Origin: Anaerolineales bacterium
GTDB lineage: Bacteria; Chloroflexota; Anaerolineae; JAAEKA01
Length of the DNA: 64,000 nt
Direction: 5' to 3'
Assembly (NCBI GenBank): GCA_020634615.1
Contig: JACKBI010000006.1
Coordinates: 186,001 to 250,000, forward strand
A model generated the notes under the pieces. The model ran no database searches. It had not been told where the DNA came from and was given only the letters and a program-made list of their open reading frames with translations. Positions 1-9,089 of this stretch are shown piece by piece (the first letter of the stretch is position 1; each line of letters opens with the position of its first letter). The translations under genes and the position numbers were made by a program.

Positions 1-1
1 C

Positions 2-1510
2 AACCTGTTGCTGTCGGTGATTCCCGCCAATCTGGTGCTGAGCCGGCCCACGGTGGCTGAGATCGCCGAGCATCTGGACGCCGAGGTACTCTACGGCGGC
101 ACACATCTCGACAAACTGGCGTATCAATACCTGGTGATCGCGATGCAGGTCCACAATTTCCTGCTGCATTTGACTGAAAACTCGTTGCTGATCACGCCCG
201 GTGACCGCAGCGATGTCATTCTCAGCGCGCTCCAGGCGCACCAGTCGAAACACTACCCGCAGATCGCAGGCATGGTACTGACCGGCGGTCTGAAGCCGGC
301 GCCCGCTGTAGCACGCCTGCTGGACGGGTTGCCCGATCTGGTGCCGATCCTCAGCGTTGAGACGAATACCTTTGACACCGCGACGCGCATGGCGGCTGTG
401 CGCTCCTATATCACCAGCGAAAACCGCGCCAAGATCGCGCTCAGCCTGGAACTGTTTGAGGAGTTTGTCGACACCCGTGCGCTGCTGTCGCAGGTGCTGG
501 CCGTCCAGCCGCGCGGCATCACGCCCAAGATGTTCCTCTACAATCTGGTGCAGCAGGCCCGGTCAGACCGGAAGCACATCGTCCTGCCGGAGGGCAACGA
601 TGAGCGCATTCTGCGCGCGGCCGAGGTGCTGGCGAACCGCGATATCGTCGATCTGACGATCCTGGGCAACCCGACCGAAATATGGTCATCCATTCAGCGG
701 CTGGGCTTGCAGATCGATCCCGGCCAGGTGCAGGTCGTCGAGCCGGCACATTCCCCCTGGTTCCAGGACTTCGCTGAGACGCTGGTTGAACTGCGCAAGC
801 ACAAGGGTGTCAACATGGATATGGCCACCGACCTGATGTGCGACGTGTCCTACTTCGGCACCATGATGGTTTACAAGGGGCTGGCCGACGGCATGGTATC
901 GGGCGCGGCGCACACGACCCAGCACACCATCCGTCCCGCCTTGCAGTTCGTCAAGACCAAACCGGACGTGTCGGTGGTCTCGTCGGTCTTTTTCATGGCG
1001 CTGCCCGACAAGGTGCTGGTCTACGGCGACTGCGCAGTGGTGCCCAACCCGACGGCGCCGGAACTGGCCGCGATCGCGATCTCGTCAGCCGACACCGCCC
1101 GCGCCTTCGGCATCGATCCGCTGGTGGCGATGCTCTCCTACTCCACCGGCGAGTCCGGCCAGGGCGCGGACGTGGAGCGGGTACGCGAGGCGACTCTGCT
1201 GGCAAGGCAGCGCCGCCCCGATCTCAAGCTGGAAGGGCCGATGCAATATGACGCGGCTGTGGACCCGGAGACCGCGGCCAAGAAGCTGCCAGGGTCCGCG
1301 GTTGCCGGGCGGGCGACGGTCTTCATCTTCCCGGACCTCAACACCGGCAACAACACCTACAAGGCCGTGCAGCGCGAGACGGGCGCGATCGCCATCGGCC
1401 CGGTGCTGCAGGGGCTGAACAAGCCGGTCAACGACCTGAGCCGCGGCTGCACCGTGGATGACATCATCAACACGGTGGTCATCACTGCCATTCAGTCGCA
1501 ACATGCGTAG
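2..1510 (+). CDS. pta: phosphate acetyltransferase, long form (5' end outside window)
   Basis: Interconverts acetyl-CoA plus phosphate and acetyl phosphate plus CoA, the first step of the Pta-AckA acetate pathway in the cytoplasm. The open frame runs off the left edge, so only about the last 500 residues are seen. The visible part starts in the DRTGG-type regulatory domain (around LLITPGDRSDVILSAL) and is followed by the catalytic PTA/PTB domain from about residue 170 of the visible part. Strong catalytic-domain signatures are LVYGDCAVVPNPTAPELA, SYSTGESGQGADVERV and FPDLNTGNNTYKAVQRETGA. An N-terminal P-loop-like domain, as in E. coli Pta, should lie upstream. No ackA is visible in this window. 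Identity is secure; the start cannot be given. Confidence 0.95.
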   Translation, partial: NLLLSVIPANLVLSRPTVAEIAEHLDAEVLYGGTHLDKLAYQYLVIAMQVHNFLLHLTENSLLITPGDRSDVILSALQAHQSKHYPQIAGMVLTGGLKPAPAVARLLDGLPDLVPILSVETNTFDTATRMAAVRSYITSENRAKIALSLELFEEFVDTRALLSQVLAVQPRGITPKMFLYNLVQQARSDRKHIVLPEGNDERILRAAEVLANRDIVDLTILGNPTEIWSSIQRLGLQIDPGQVQVVEPAHSPWFQDFAETLVELRKHKGVNMDMATDLMCDVSYFGTMMVYKGLADGMVSGAAHTTQHTIRPALQFVKTKPDVSVVSSVFFMALPDKVLVYGDCAVVPNPTAPELAAIAISSADTARAFGIDPLVAMLSYSTGESGQGADVERVREATLLARQRRPDLKLEGPMQYDAAVDPETAAKKLPGSAVAGRATVFIFPDLNTGNNTYKAVQRETGAIAIGPVLQGLNKPVNDLSRGCTVDDIINTVVITAIQSQHA

Positions 1511-1564
1511 GTTTGTCAGGATTGTTGTAACCCACTTGTAAGCCACGCAGTCGCCATCGTCAGC

Positions 1565-1570
1565 TATAAT
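1565..1570 (+). promoter_or_regulatory. candidate -10 box upstream of small gene
   Basis: A perfect TATAAT lies 33 bases before the ATG at 1604. The nearest TTG-type -35 hexamer (TTGTAA, 1536-1541) is spaced 23 bases away, which is too far for a standard promoter, so only the -10 is supported. Confidence 0.35.
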
Positions 1571-1603
1571 GTAAGCAAGAATCTTGCTGGCGAGGCAACT
1601 GAC

Positions 1604-1828
1604 ATGGCGCAACAATCTACGCAATTCGACAGTGGTTGGTTGGCTGACGAAGACCGGCTGGGCCGGCAGAGTTTGCTTCAACTGTTGCTGGGCCACGATG
1701 ACAGCGACGGGTTGGTGGCGGAGCCGGCGGCCCTGGAAATTGCCCGCAGTGACCGGTTCCGACGCGAGCTGGCTGCAGCAGCGCAGGCCCGTCGGGTAAT
1801 GCCCGAACGACGGCACCTGCGGCGCTAG
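1604..1828 (+). CDS. small hypothetical protein (74 aa)
   Basis: No family recognised. The product is short, polar and rich in Asp, Arg and Leu, has no signal peptide or membrane segment, and ends in a basic tail (RRVMPERRHLRR). It sits alone between pta and secA. The ATG follows a perfect TATAAT at 1565 and the stop precedes a run of two hairpins (1877-1955), which is what a small independent transcription unit would look like. There is no convincing Shine-Dalgarno sequence before the ATG. It could also be a non-coding transcript; the coding call is moderate. Confidence 0.45.
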   Translation: MAQQSTQFDSGWLADEDRLGRQSLLQLLLGHDDSDGLVAEPAALEIARSDRFRRELAAAAQARRVMPERRHLRR

Positions 1829-1876
1829 ATCAGTCTTCCCGGCATAGCGGTGCAGAACGAAAACCTACATCACAGA

Positions 1877-1899
1877 CGATTCTCCCCATCGGGAGATCG
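1877..1899. other. imperfect hairpin downstream of small gene
   Basis: CGATTCTCCC and GGGAGATCG can pair around a short loop with one bulged T. There is no T-run after it. It may assist termination of the small gene at 1604-1828 together with the stronger hairpin at 1922-1955. Confidence 0.35.
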
Positions 1900-1921
1900 T
1901 TCGCATAAGTGGCTGAAATAC

Positions 1922-1955
1922 GGATGCCGGAGACCTTCCAAGGTCTCCGGCATCC
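1922..1955. terminator. perfect 16-bp inverted repeat before secA
   Basis: A perfect inverted repeat: arms 1922-1937 and 1940-1955 (half-sequence GATGCCGGAGACCTT) with a 2-base centre. It lies just upstream of the secA promoter and downstream of the small gene. It lacks a U-tract, so factor-independent termination is uncertain, but the stem is strong and it separates two transcription units. Confidence 0.5.
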
Positions 1956-1978
1956 TGCACTTGCGCTGGCTAACTGGG

Positions 1979-2006
1979 TTGCGGGAGGCGGGTGCTGTGG
2001 TATAAT
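1979..2006 (+). promoter_or_regulatory. candidate sigma-70-type promoter of secA
   Basis: TTGCGG (1979-1984) and TATAAT (2001-2006) are separated by 16 bases, about 50 bases before the secA ATG at 2057. This is the best-formed housekeeping-type promoter seen in the window. Confidence 0.55.
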
Positions 2007-2056
2007 GCATGGCGTTCGTTTGATTCCGACAACACTAACACAGGATAGACCCAGAA

Positions 2057-5000
2057 ATGTTTAAGAACTTCGTTAAGAAAACATTTGGCGACAGCAGCGA
2101 CAAGGTAGTGAAGGGACTGCAACGTACGGTGGTCGCCATCAATGATCTCGAAAGCGAGATGATGTCCCTGCCCGATGAAGCGTTTGCTCAGCGCACGGCT
2201 GCCTTTCAGGCGCGACTGAGCGAGGCTTCGCAGGCCGGCAACACTGAGTTGGCTGACTTGCGCCGCGATTGGGAGCGGGAACAGGATACCACGACCCGCG
2301 CCCAGATGGCGCAGGCGATGCGCACCATGCAGCGTGAGATACGCGCTGAGGAAGAAGATATCCTGCAGGACATACTGCCTGAGGCATTTGCGCTGGTGCG
2401 GGAGGCCAGCCGGCGCACCACCGGAATGCGCCACTTCGATGTTCAGATGATCGGCGGCATGGTGCTGCACAAGGGCTGGATCGCCGAGATGAAGACCGGT
2501 GAAGGCAAGACCCTGGTCGCGACTTTGCCGCTTTACCTCAATGCGTTGACCGGGCGCGGCGTCCACCTCGTTACGCCCAACGACTACCTGTCCAAGGTCG
2601 GCGTGCAGTGGATGGGACCGATCTATCACCTACTCGGGCTGCGCACGTCCGTCATCCAGTCTACCGCAGGCGACCCCAACCGCGGCTCGTATATGTATGA
2701 TCCCGATTTTCGCTCTGCTGATGATCGCTTCCAGCATCTGCGACCCGTTACCCGCCGCGACGCCTATCTGGCCGACATCACCTACGGCACCAACAACGAG
2801 TTTGGTTTCGACTACCTGCGCGACAACATGGTGCAAGACCTCAGCCAGCGTTCGCAGCGCGAGCTGTTCTTCGCCATCGTCGACGAGGTCGACAACATCC
2901 TCATCGACGAGGCGCGTACGCCGCTGATCATCTCCGGCCAGGCGCAGGAGTCCAGCGACTGGTACCGGCGTTTCGCTGAAATGATGCCGCGGCTGCGTCC
3001 CTCCACCAGCAAGGAAGAGGCCGACGGCGACTACGTGGTGGACGAAAAGGACAAGGTTGTCACCCTCACCGAGACCGGCATCGAGCGGATCCAGGACTGG
3101 CTGGGGATCAGCAATCTCTACTCGCCTGAGAACTTTGAGCTGTCGCCCTATATGGACAACGCCCTGCGCGCAGCGGTGCTGTTCAAGCGCGACCGCGATT
3201 ACATCGTCCGCGATGATGAGGTGATCATCGTCGATGAGTTCACCGGCCGCCTGATGGAAGGCCGCCGCTATTCCGAAGGCTTGCACCAGGCCATCGAGGC
3301 CAAGGAAGGGGTGCGAGTGCAGCGCGAGTCGCTGACACTGGCGACCATCACCTTCCAGAACTACTTCCGCATGTATGCCAAGCTGGCCGGCATGACCGGT
3401 ACGGCTGAGACGGAGAAGGAAGAGTTCGGCAAGATCTATGGGCTGGACGTGGTGGTCATTCCGACCAATGTCCCGGTGATCCGCGACGACCGGCCAGACT
3501 ACGTCTATCGCACCGGGCGCGCCAAGTTCAACGCGGTGGTGGAAGAAATTGCTGATGCTTACCAGCGAGGACAGCCGGTCCTGGTTGGTACAGTTGCCAT
3601 CGAGACCAGCGAGTTCCTGTCCACGCTTCTTCAGCGGCGAGGTGTTCCGCACAACGTCCTGAACGCCAAGAATCACGAGCGTGAGGCGCTTATCATTGCA
3701 CAGGCTGGACGTTCAGGCGCGGTTACCATCGCCACTAACATGGCCGGTCGTGGTGTGGACATCCTGCTGGGTGGCAATCCCGAGGGCATTGCGCGCGATG
3801 CTGTGCGCCGCGCCGGCTACGATCTGGCTGACCTGGATCCGGACGTATGGGAGCAGGCGTTGGCCGAAGCCACCGCCGAGAGCGCCGCTGATCGCCTGCG
3901 AGTGCTGGAAGCCGGCGGGCTGCACGTGGTTGGCACCGAACGCCACGAAGCGCGTCGCATTGACAACCAGTTGCGTGGCCGCGCCGGTCGTCAGGGCGAT
4001 CCTGGGTCGAGCCGCTTCTTTGTGGGGCTTGACGATGATCTGATGCGTCGTTTCGGCGGCGAGCGGGTGGCCGGGCTGATGCAGCGGATGGGCGTGGAAG
4101 ACGACATGCCGCTGGAGCATGGCATGGTCAGCAAGTCGATCGAGAACGCGCAGGGCCGGGTCGAAGGATACAACTTCGATATTCGCAAGCACGTGCTGGA
4201 GTTCGACGATGTCGTCAACAAGCAGCGCGAGGTGATCTACGAGGAGCGGCGGCGGATTCTCAGTGAACCTACGCTGCGCGACAACGTGTTGCGGATGGTT
4301 GGCTCACAGATCGAGCGGCTGGTGCAGTCCTTCGCAGTCGCAGAGGAGCCGGAAGATCGCGATCTGGCCGGGCTGCATGGCGGGATGACTGCCATTTTCC
4401 CGCTGCCTGATTACATGACGGTCGAATCATGGCAGTCGCTGACGACGGTTCAGATCCAGGATCAGCTCGAAGAGCACGGCGAAGCCTACTACGATGCGCG
4501 TGCCCAGGCAAACGGCGCGGCCTTGCTGCGCCAGTTCGGCGACGAAGGACTGACGCTGGCCAACCTGAGCGAGCGGGGCGATCCTTTCAACGCGGTGGTA
4601 TACAATCGTGTGCTGTCGCAGCTTGGCGGGACGATCGACGAAGCAACCGCACGCCTGCCTTTGCGCCAGCTGCCTGAGGAGACGTTACAGGCCGTGGCCG
4701 CTGGCGTCACCGAGGGTGCAGCCCTTTATCGCGACCGGCTGGTTATGGTGCGTGCCGTTGATGAACGTTGGGTGCGGCATTTGACCGACCTGGATGCGCT
4801 GCGCGAGGGTATCGGGCTGCGCGCCTTTGGTCAGATCCAGCCGCTGGTGGCATACAAGAAGGAAGCGCACGAGATGTACCAGGAGTTGCTGGGCTCGATC
4901 GAGAGCGACATCGTGCATGCCATCTTCAAGGTCGATGTGGTGCGCCAGCAGCAGCCGGTGCGCCGGGTCATGCAGACCAACCGCAGCGATAACGGTGCGG

Positions 5001-5191
5001 ACCAGCAGACCGAGCGGCGCTCCAGCGCGGATATTGGCCGTAATGATCCATGCTGGTGCGGCAGCGGCAAGAAATACAAACACTGCCATATGCGTACCGA
5101 TCTGGCTGGCACAACGTCGGCCAGGCAGCCAGTCACGGCTGGCAAAGGTGCGCAACCGGCGGCGACCAAGCGTCGCCGGTCGAAGAGATAG
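2057..5191 (+). CDS. secA: preprotein translocase ATPase SecA (long variant)
   Basis: ATP-driven motor that pushes unfolded preproteins through SecYEG. Motifs seen: Walker A EMKTGEGKT (residues about 144-152), DEVDNILIDEARTPL with the Walker B acidic residues, ITYGTNNEFGFDYLRDN, TNMAGRGVDILLGG and the helicase motif DNQLRGRAGRQGDPGS. The C-terminus carries a complete SEC-C zinc site (CWCGSG then CH). At 1044 residues it is well above the 830-900 usual for the family. Extra segments include a charged helical insert near residues 55-103, ahead of the PEAFALVREA motif, and about 25 residues around SYMYDPDFRSADDRFQHL (near 210-235). It has its own promoter and a bidirectional terminator right after the stop, so it is probably monocistronic. 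Confidence 0.97.
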   Translation: MFKNFVKKTFGDSSDKVVKGLQRTVVAINDLESEMMSLPDEAFAQRTAAFQARLSEASQAGNTELADLRRDWEREQDTTTRAQMAQAMRTMQREIRAEEEDILQDILPEAFALVREASRRTTGMRHFDVQMIGGMVLHKGWIAEMKTGEGKTLVATLPLYLNALTGRGVHLVTPNDYLSKVGVQWMGPIYHLLGLRTSVIQSTAGDPNRGSYMYDPDFRSADDRFQHLRPVTRRDAYLADITYGTNNEFGFDYLRDNMVQDLSQRSQRELFFAIVDEVDNILIDEARTPLIISGQAQESSDWYRRFAEMMPRLRPSTSKEEADGDYVVDEKDKVVTLTETGIERIQDWLGISNLYSPENFELSPYMDNALRAAVLFKRDRDYIVRDDEVIIVDEFTGRLMEGRRYSEGLHQAIEAKEGVRVQRESLTLATITFQNYFRMYAKLAGMTGTAETEKEEFGKIYGLDVVVIPTNVPVIRDDRPDYVYRTGRAKFNAVVEEIADAYQRGQPVLVGTVAIETSEFLSTLLQRRGVPHNVLNAKNHEREALIIAQAGRSGAVTIATNMAGRGVDILLGGNPEGIARDAVRRAGYDLADLDPDVWEQALAEATAESAADRLRVLEAGGLHVVGTERHEARRIDNQLRGRAGRQGDPGSSRFFVGLDDDLMRRFGGERVAGLMQRMGVEDDMPLEHGMVSKSIENAQGRVEGYNFDIRKHVLEFDDVVNKQREVIYEERRRILSEPTLRDNVLRMVGSQIERLVQSFAVAEEPEDRDLAGLHGGMTAIFPLPDYMTVESWQSLTTVQIQDQLEEHGEAYYDARAQANGAALLRQFGDEGLTLANLSERGDPFNAVVYNRVLSQLGGTIDEATARLPLRQLPEETLQAVAAGVTEGAALYRDRLVMVRAVDERWVRHLTDLDALREGIGLRAFGQIQPLVAYKKEAHEMYQELLGSIESDIVHAIFKVDVVRQQQPVRRVMQTNRSDNGADQQTERRSSADIGRNDPCWCGSGKKYKHCHMRTDLAGTTSARQPVTAGKGAQPAATKRRRSKR

Positions 5192-5196
5192 AACGA

Positions 5197-5236
5197 TTTT
5201 TCCACACTGCCGGCAGATGCTGGCAGTGTGGAAAAA
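5197..5236. terminator. bidirectional intrinsic terminator after secA
   Basis: A perfect 15-bp stem (5197-5211 with 5222-5236) reads TTTTTCCACACTGCC / GGCAGTGTGGAAAAA around a 10-base loop. A-tract and T-tract flank the GC stem on both strands, so it can terminate in both directions. It begins 6 bases after the secA stop and lies before the kinase ATG at 5282. This argues against the in-frame GTG at 5228 as the kinase start. Confidence 0.8.
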
Positions 5237-5281
5237 AGGGGTGGACATCAACGTCGATATGTTGTCGAGTTTCTTCCTGAC

Positions 5282-8200
5282 ATGAACCCGTCAATTACCT
5301 TGCCTCTGTTCGATCAGTCAGGCATGCCGGCCGAAGTAAGCGAGTCGGTATCCCTGCAATATCTGGAATCGCTCAGCCGCAAACTGAACAGCTCGCTGGA
5401 ACTGAACACTGTAGTAGATGTTCTGGCGGAGGGGATGCGTGATCTGCTGGGCGCCGCACGCGGCGCCTTGTTTCTCCTGGACAATTCGAGTGGTCTGGTT
5501 ACCTGCCAACGTGCCTGGGGAGTATCATCGGAGTACACCCGCAAGATCGAGGCGCAGTACCGCAGCCTGCCAGGCGGAGAGCTGCTCACTGAGCGTTTCA
5601 TAATTGTCGAGGATGCCGCGGCCGATTCGCGTTATCTGGCGTTGTACGAGGATGTGAAGCGCGAAGGGCTGCGAGCCATGCTGCTGGTCGGCTTGAGATA
5701 CCAGGACGAGGCGGCAGGCGCGCTGGCCGCCTATTTCGACACACCACGCCAGTTCTCACAAACGGAGCTGTATCTCGCTCAGACGCTGGCAAATCAAGCC
5801 ATTGTTGCCATCAAGAACGCGCAGCTCTATCAGTCTGCCCAGCAACGAATGGCCGATCTGGAGGCGTTGCAGCATGTCAGCTTGCAGCTTGCCTCGTCGC
5901 TGGATCTCCAGGGCCTGATCGAAAGTATTATCGACAACATCTCCATTCTCATTCATCCCAGTGCGGCGCATCTGTTTCTTTATGACGAGCAGACTGGTGA
6001 GTTCACTTTGGGCGCGGCCAGGCGGGACACAGGAGTTCGCGAGCCAATTGTGGCCACCGTTCGCGCCAACGGTATCACTGCCCGCGCGGTGAAGCAACGC
6101 CAGCCGATTGTCATCAATGACGCGCCGAATCATCCGCTGTACGGCAAGAATGCGACTTTGTCGGTGCGCGACTGGGGAGTACAGGCGATTGCGGCCTTTC
6201 CACTCATTCGTCCTAGTGGCGTCATGGGTGTGTTCACTGTCAGCTACATACAGCCCTATGAGATCACCCCCTCCATTGTGCGAATTACCTCGCTGTTGGC
6301 TGACCAGGCTGCGGTTGCACTGGAAAACGCCCGGCTTTTTGCGATGGAAGCAGAACGACGCCGTCTGGCAGATGCCCTGCGCGGGCTGGCGTCGTCGGTT
6401 AGCTCCTCGCTGGATTTCGATCAGGCAGCATTGACGATTCTCGAACACTTGCAGCGAGCACTGGGCTTTGACAGCGCTTCGATATTTTCGTTCGCTCGTG
6501 ATCGTTTCCGCATCGCCGCGTTCCTTCATCGTGATGGGCGCGAGGCGCCGCTTTTTGGGGAAATGGAGCGAAGCAAGCTGCCGGCCGCAGATCGCGTCGT
6601 GGAGACACGGCGGTCGATGTTGATCACGGAAACCAGGAGCAGTCCGTTTTGGAATCCGATTCCCGGACATGAGCGTATCCGATGCTGGATGGGCGTGCCG
6701 ATGGTCTTTCAAGGCGAGATCGTTGGCATTGTCTGCGTCGATTCGGATCGCCCACGGACCTTCAACGACTCGCATATCGCGTTGGTGCAGGCGTTCGCCG
6801 ACCAGGCGGCCACCGGTTTGGCCAACGCGCGTCTCTATGCCGCAGCGCAGCATCGGGCTGAAGAGATCGAACGGGTAAAAAACTTCAACGGCGATCTGTT
6901 GAACAGCATCGAAGCGGGCATTCTGCTGGAGACCGACGACGACCGGATCGAGTATGTCAATCCCCGTCTGTGTGAGATGGTCGGCTACGCAGTTGAAGAC
7001 CTGGTGGGACAGCCCACAGATATTCTCCTTTCACCAGAGATGGGCCGTCTCGTGGACAGGGAGGCTGTGGGGCGGGCACGCGGCGAAAAGGGACGCTATG
7101 AGGTTTCGTTGCTTTGCAAAGATGGCGCCGAATTGCCGGTGCTGGTCAGCGCGACGCCAATGTACAGCGGCGGAATGTTCACGGGTACGCTCACGGCATT
7201 TACCGACATCACACAGCGCAAACGGACCGAGCAGACGTTGCTCGCGCTCAACAACGCGGCTGCCCAGGTGCGCTACGCCACCGACCCGCAGCAAGTGTTC
7301 GCCACTATCAGCGTTGAGCTTGGCAAACTTGGCTTGAGCATCGCTGTGTTTCGCCAAGATGGCGGTGATAACACCGTGCGACTGGACTACCATTCGGTTG
7401 CGCCGCACATGCGTCATTCGCAAGCTGGCACGATGATCACCAGAGCGCTGCTGGATGGGGTTGCGACGAAGTACTCCGAAGAACTTCTCAACATGATGTG
7501 GTGCGGCCAGGCTGTGTTTGTCACTGGCCCTGAGCATGTTGTCCTGACCGATCTTGTGGAGTCGAAGCTATCAACGCGTGTAACTAACGAAGTGTTTTCC
7601 CGTCTGCGGACTGTGCTGGTCCCTCTTATTCGCCAGCAGGAAGTGTTTGGTCTGCTGGCCGTGGTTGGTGAACAGCTTTCTAGCGACTCGGTGCCGGCAG
7701 TGCAGGCATTTGCCGATCAGGCGTCGGCTGCGCTTGACAATGCGTTCCTGTTGGCGGCCGAGCGTCGCTATCGTGAGCGGGCTGAACGTCTCAACAGCGC
7801 GGCGCGCTCGCTGAGCTATGCCAGCGATCCCGGCGGCGCACCTGAGCAGGTTCTGGATCTGTTGCACGATGTGCTGCCGTACGACAACAGTTGGTTGTTT
7901 CTGTTGGAGGATGGCGACCTGGTGCTGCGGGCCGCTAAGGGACCGGTGGCGACCGTAAATCTCGGCCAGCGAACAGAGCCGGGCGTCTCAGCGCCGCTTG
8001 ACGGTCTGATCGCCGCCAACGGACCGTTGGTCATCAGCAACGCACGCGTGTCTGCAATGTGGCGCGAAAACCCTGTCCCCAACTACATCGAATCGTGGAT
8101 CGGTGCGCCGCTGATTGCAGGTGGGCAGGTGATGGGCGCATTGGTTGCCGACAGCCTCACTCCGGGTTTCTATTGCGACGAGGATCTGTACACCGTAGCA

Positions 8201-8989
8201 GCCTTTGCTGATCTGGCTGCGGTGGCCATTCAGAAAGCGCGTCTTTACCACGAGACCCGCGTTGCCTATGAGGACCTGCGTGAGTTGGATCGACTGAAAG
8301 ACGAGTTTGTGGCCAACGTTTCCCACGAGCTGCGCACGCCATTGACCTTTGTCAAGGGCTATGTCGAGTATTTGCTGGAAGGCTATGCGGGAGATCTCAG
8401 CCCTGATCAAAGGGAAGCGCTGGAGATTGTGCTCGATCGCAGCGACGCGGTGATTCATCTCGTCAACGACATTATCTCACTCAAACAGGCCGACATGGTC
8501 ACCATTGTGCCGGAACTGGTTGACATCGCGCTCGTCGTTGCCGCCTGTGTGCAGGGAAGCCATGCCGCGGCAGAGCGCGCCGGCATCAGCGTCAACCAGC
8601 ATACGGAACCTGATCTGCCCCTGGTCCTGGCTGATGCTCGGCGCTTGGAACAGGTTCTTGACAACCTGATCGGCAACGCCATCAAGTTCAGCGCCAGTGG
8701 CGGCAGCATTACAGCTTCTGTCACCCGAGAGGGGAATGACGCGGTACTGGTCGCCATCAGCGACACAGGCATAGGCATTCCCCTCGATCGGATCGACAAA
8801 ATCTGGGAGCGCTTTTATCAGGTGGACAGCCATTGGACCCGCCAGCGTGCCGGGACCGGGCTTGGCCTGACGATCGCCAAGCAAATCGTGGAAGCGCACG
8901 GCGGCGAGATTCGCGTCGAGAGCATCCCTGGCGCGGGCAGCACGTTTTCTTTCACATTGCCGGTAGCCAGCGCGTCCGAGCCGCGCTAA
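5282..8989 (+). CDS. multi-GAF/PAS sensor histidine kinase (orphan)
   Basis: Hybrid-free, apparently soluble sensor kinase of 1235 residues with no membrane segments. Approximate order: GAF 1 (30-170), GAF 2 (190-340), GAF 3 (360-510), PAS (535-655, with YVNPRLCEMVGYAVEDLVG), GAF 4 (660-810), GAF 5 (830-980), HisKA with phosphoacceptor His1015 in FVANVSHELRTPLTFVKG, then HATPase_c with the N box LDNLIGNAIKFS, DTGIGIP and GTGLGLTIAK. The ATG at 5282 was preferred over the in-frame GTG at 5228 because the latter lies inside the secA terminator hairpin. No response regulator is adjacent, so the partner is unknown. Five tandem GAF domains suggest integration of several small-molecule or redox/light inputs; the ligands cannot be read from the sequence. 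Confidence 0.9.
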   Translation: MNPSITLPLFDQSGMPAEVSESVSLQYLESLSRKLNSSLELNTVVDVLAEGMRDLLGAARGALFLLDNSSGLVTCQRAWGVSSEYTRKIEAQYRSLPGGELLTERFIIVEDAAADSRYLALYEDVKREGLRAMLLVGLRYQDEAAGALAAYFDTPRQFSQTELYLAQTLANQAIVAIKNAQLYQSAQQRMADLEALQHVSLQLASSLDLQGLIESIIDNISILIHPSAAHLFLYDEQTGEFTLGAARRDTGVREPIVATVRANGITARAVKQRQPIVINDAPNHPLYGKNATLSVRDWGVQAIAAFPLIRPSGVMGVFTVSYIQPYEITPSIVRITSLLADQAAVALENARLFAMEAERRRLADALRGLASSVSSSLDFDQAALTILEHLQRALGFDSASIFSFARDRFRIAAFLHRDGREAPLFGEMERSKLPAADRVVETRRSMLITETRSSPFWNPIPGHERIRCWMGVPMVFQGEIVGIVCVDSDRPRTFNDSHIALVQAFADQAATGLANARLYAAAQHRAEEIERVKNFNGDLLNSIEAGILLETDDDRIEYVNPRLCEMVGYAVEDLVGQPTDILLSPEMGRLVDREAVGRARGEKGRYEVSLLCKDGAELPVLVSATPMYSGGMFTGTLTAFTDITQRKRTEQTLLALNNAAAQVRYATDPQQVFATISVELGKLGLSIAVFRQDGGDNTVRLDYHSVAPHMRHSQAGTMITRALLDGVATKYSEELLNMMWCGQAVFVTGPEHVVLTDLVESKLSTRVTNEVFSRLRTVLVPLIRQQEVFGLLAVVGEQLSSDSVPAVQAFADQASAALDNAFLLAAERRYRERAERLNSAARSLSYASDPGGAPEQVLDLLHDVLPYDNSWLFLLEDGDLVLRAAKGPVATVNLGQRTEPGVSAPLDGLIAANGPLVISNARVSAMWRENPVPNYIESWIGAPLIAGGQVMGALVADSLTPGFYCDEDLYTVAAFADLAAVAIQKARLYHETRVAYEDLRELDRLKDEFVANVSHELRTPLTFVKGYVEYLLEGYAGDLSPDQREALEIVLDRSDAVIHLVNDIISLKQADMVTIVPELVDIALVVAACVQGSHAAAERAGISVNQHTEPDLPLVLADARRLEQVLDNLIGNAIKFSASGGSITASVTREGNDAVLVAISDTGIGIPLDRIDKIWERFYQVDSHWTRQRAGTGLGLTIAKQIVEAHGGEIRVESIPGAGSTFSFTLPVASASEPR

Positions 8990-9089
8990 CCTCGCGGGAA
9001 ATGCTGGTATCCTCGCCCCTTCTGTGGTATCATCGGTGCGACAAATCCCGCTGATTTTTCGTATAAGAGAATAGAGGAGATTCTAACCC

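Noticed and set aside
1085..1816. Open frame on the - strand over the pta 3' end and the small gene
   Set aside because: Antisense to a secure pta coding region and without a domain or start signal.
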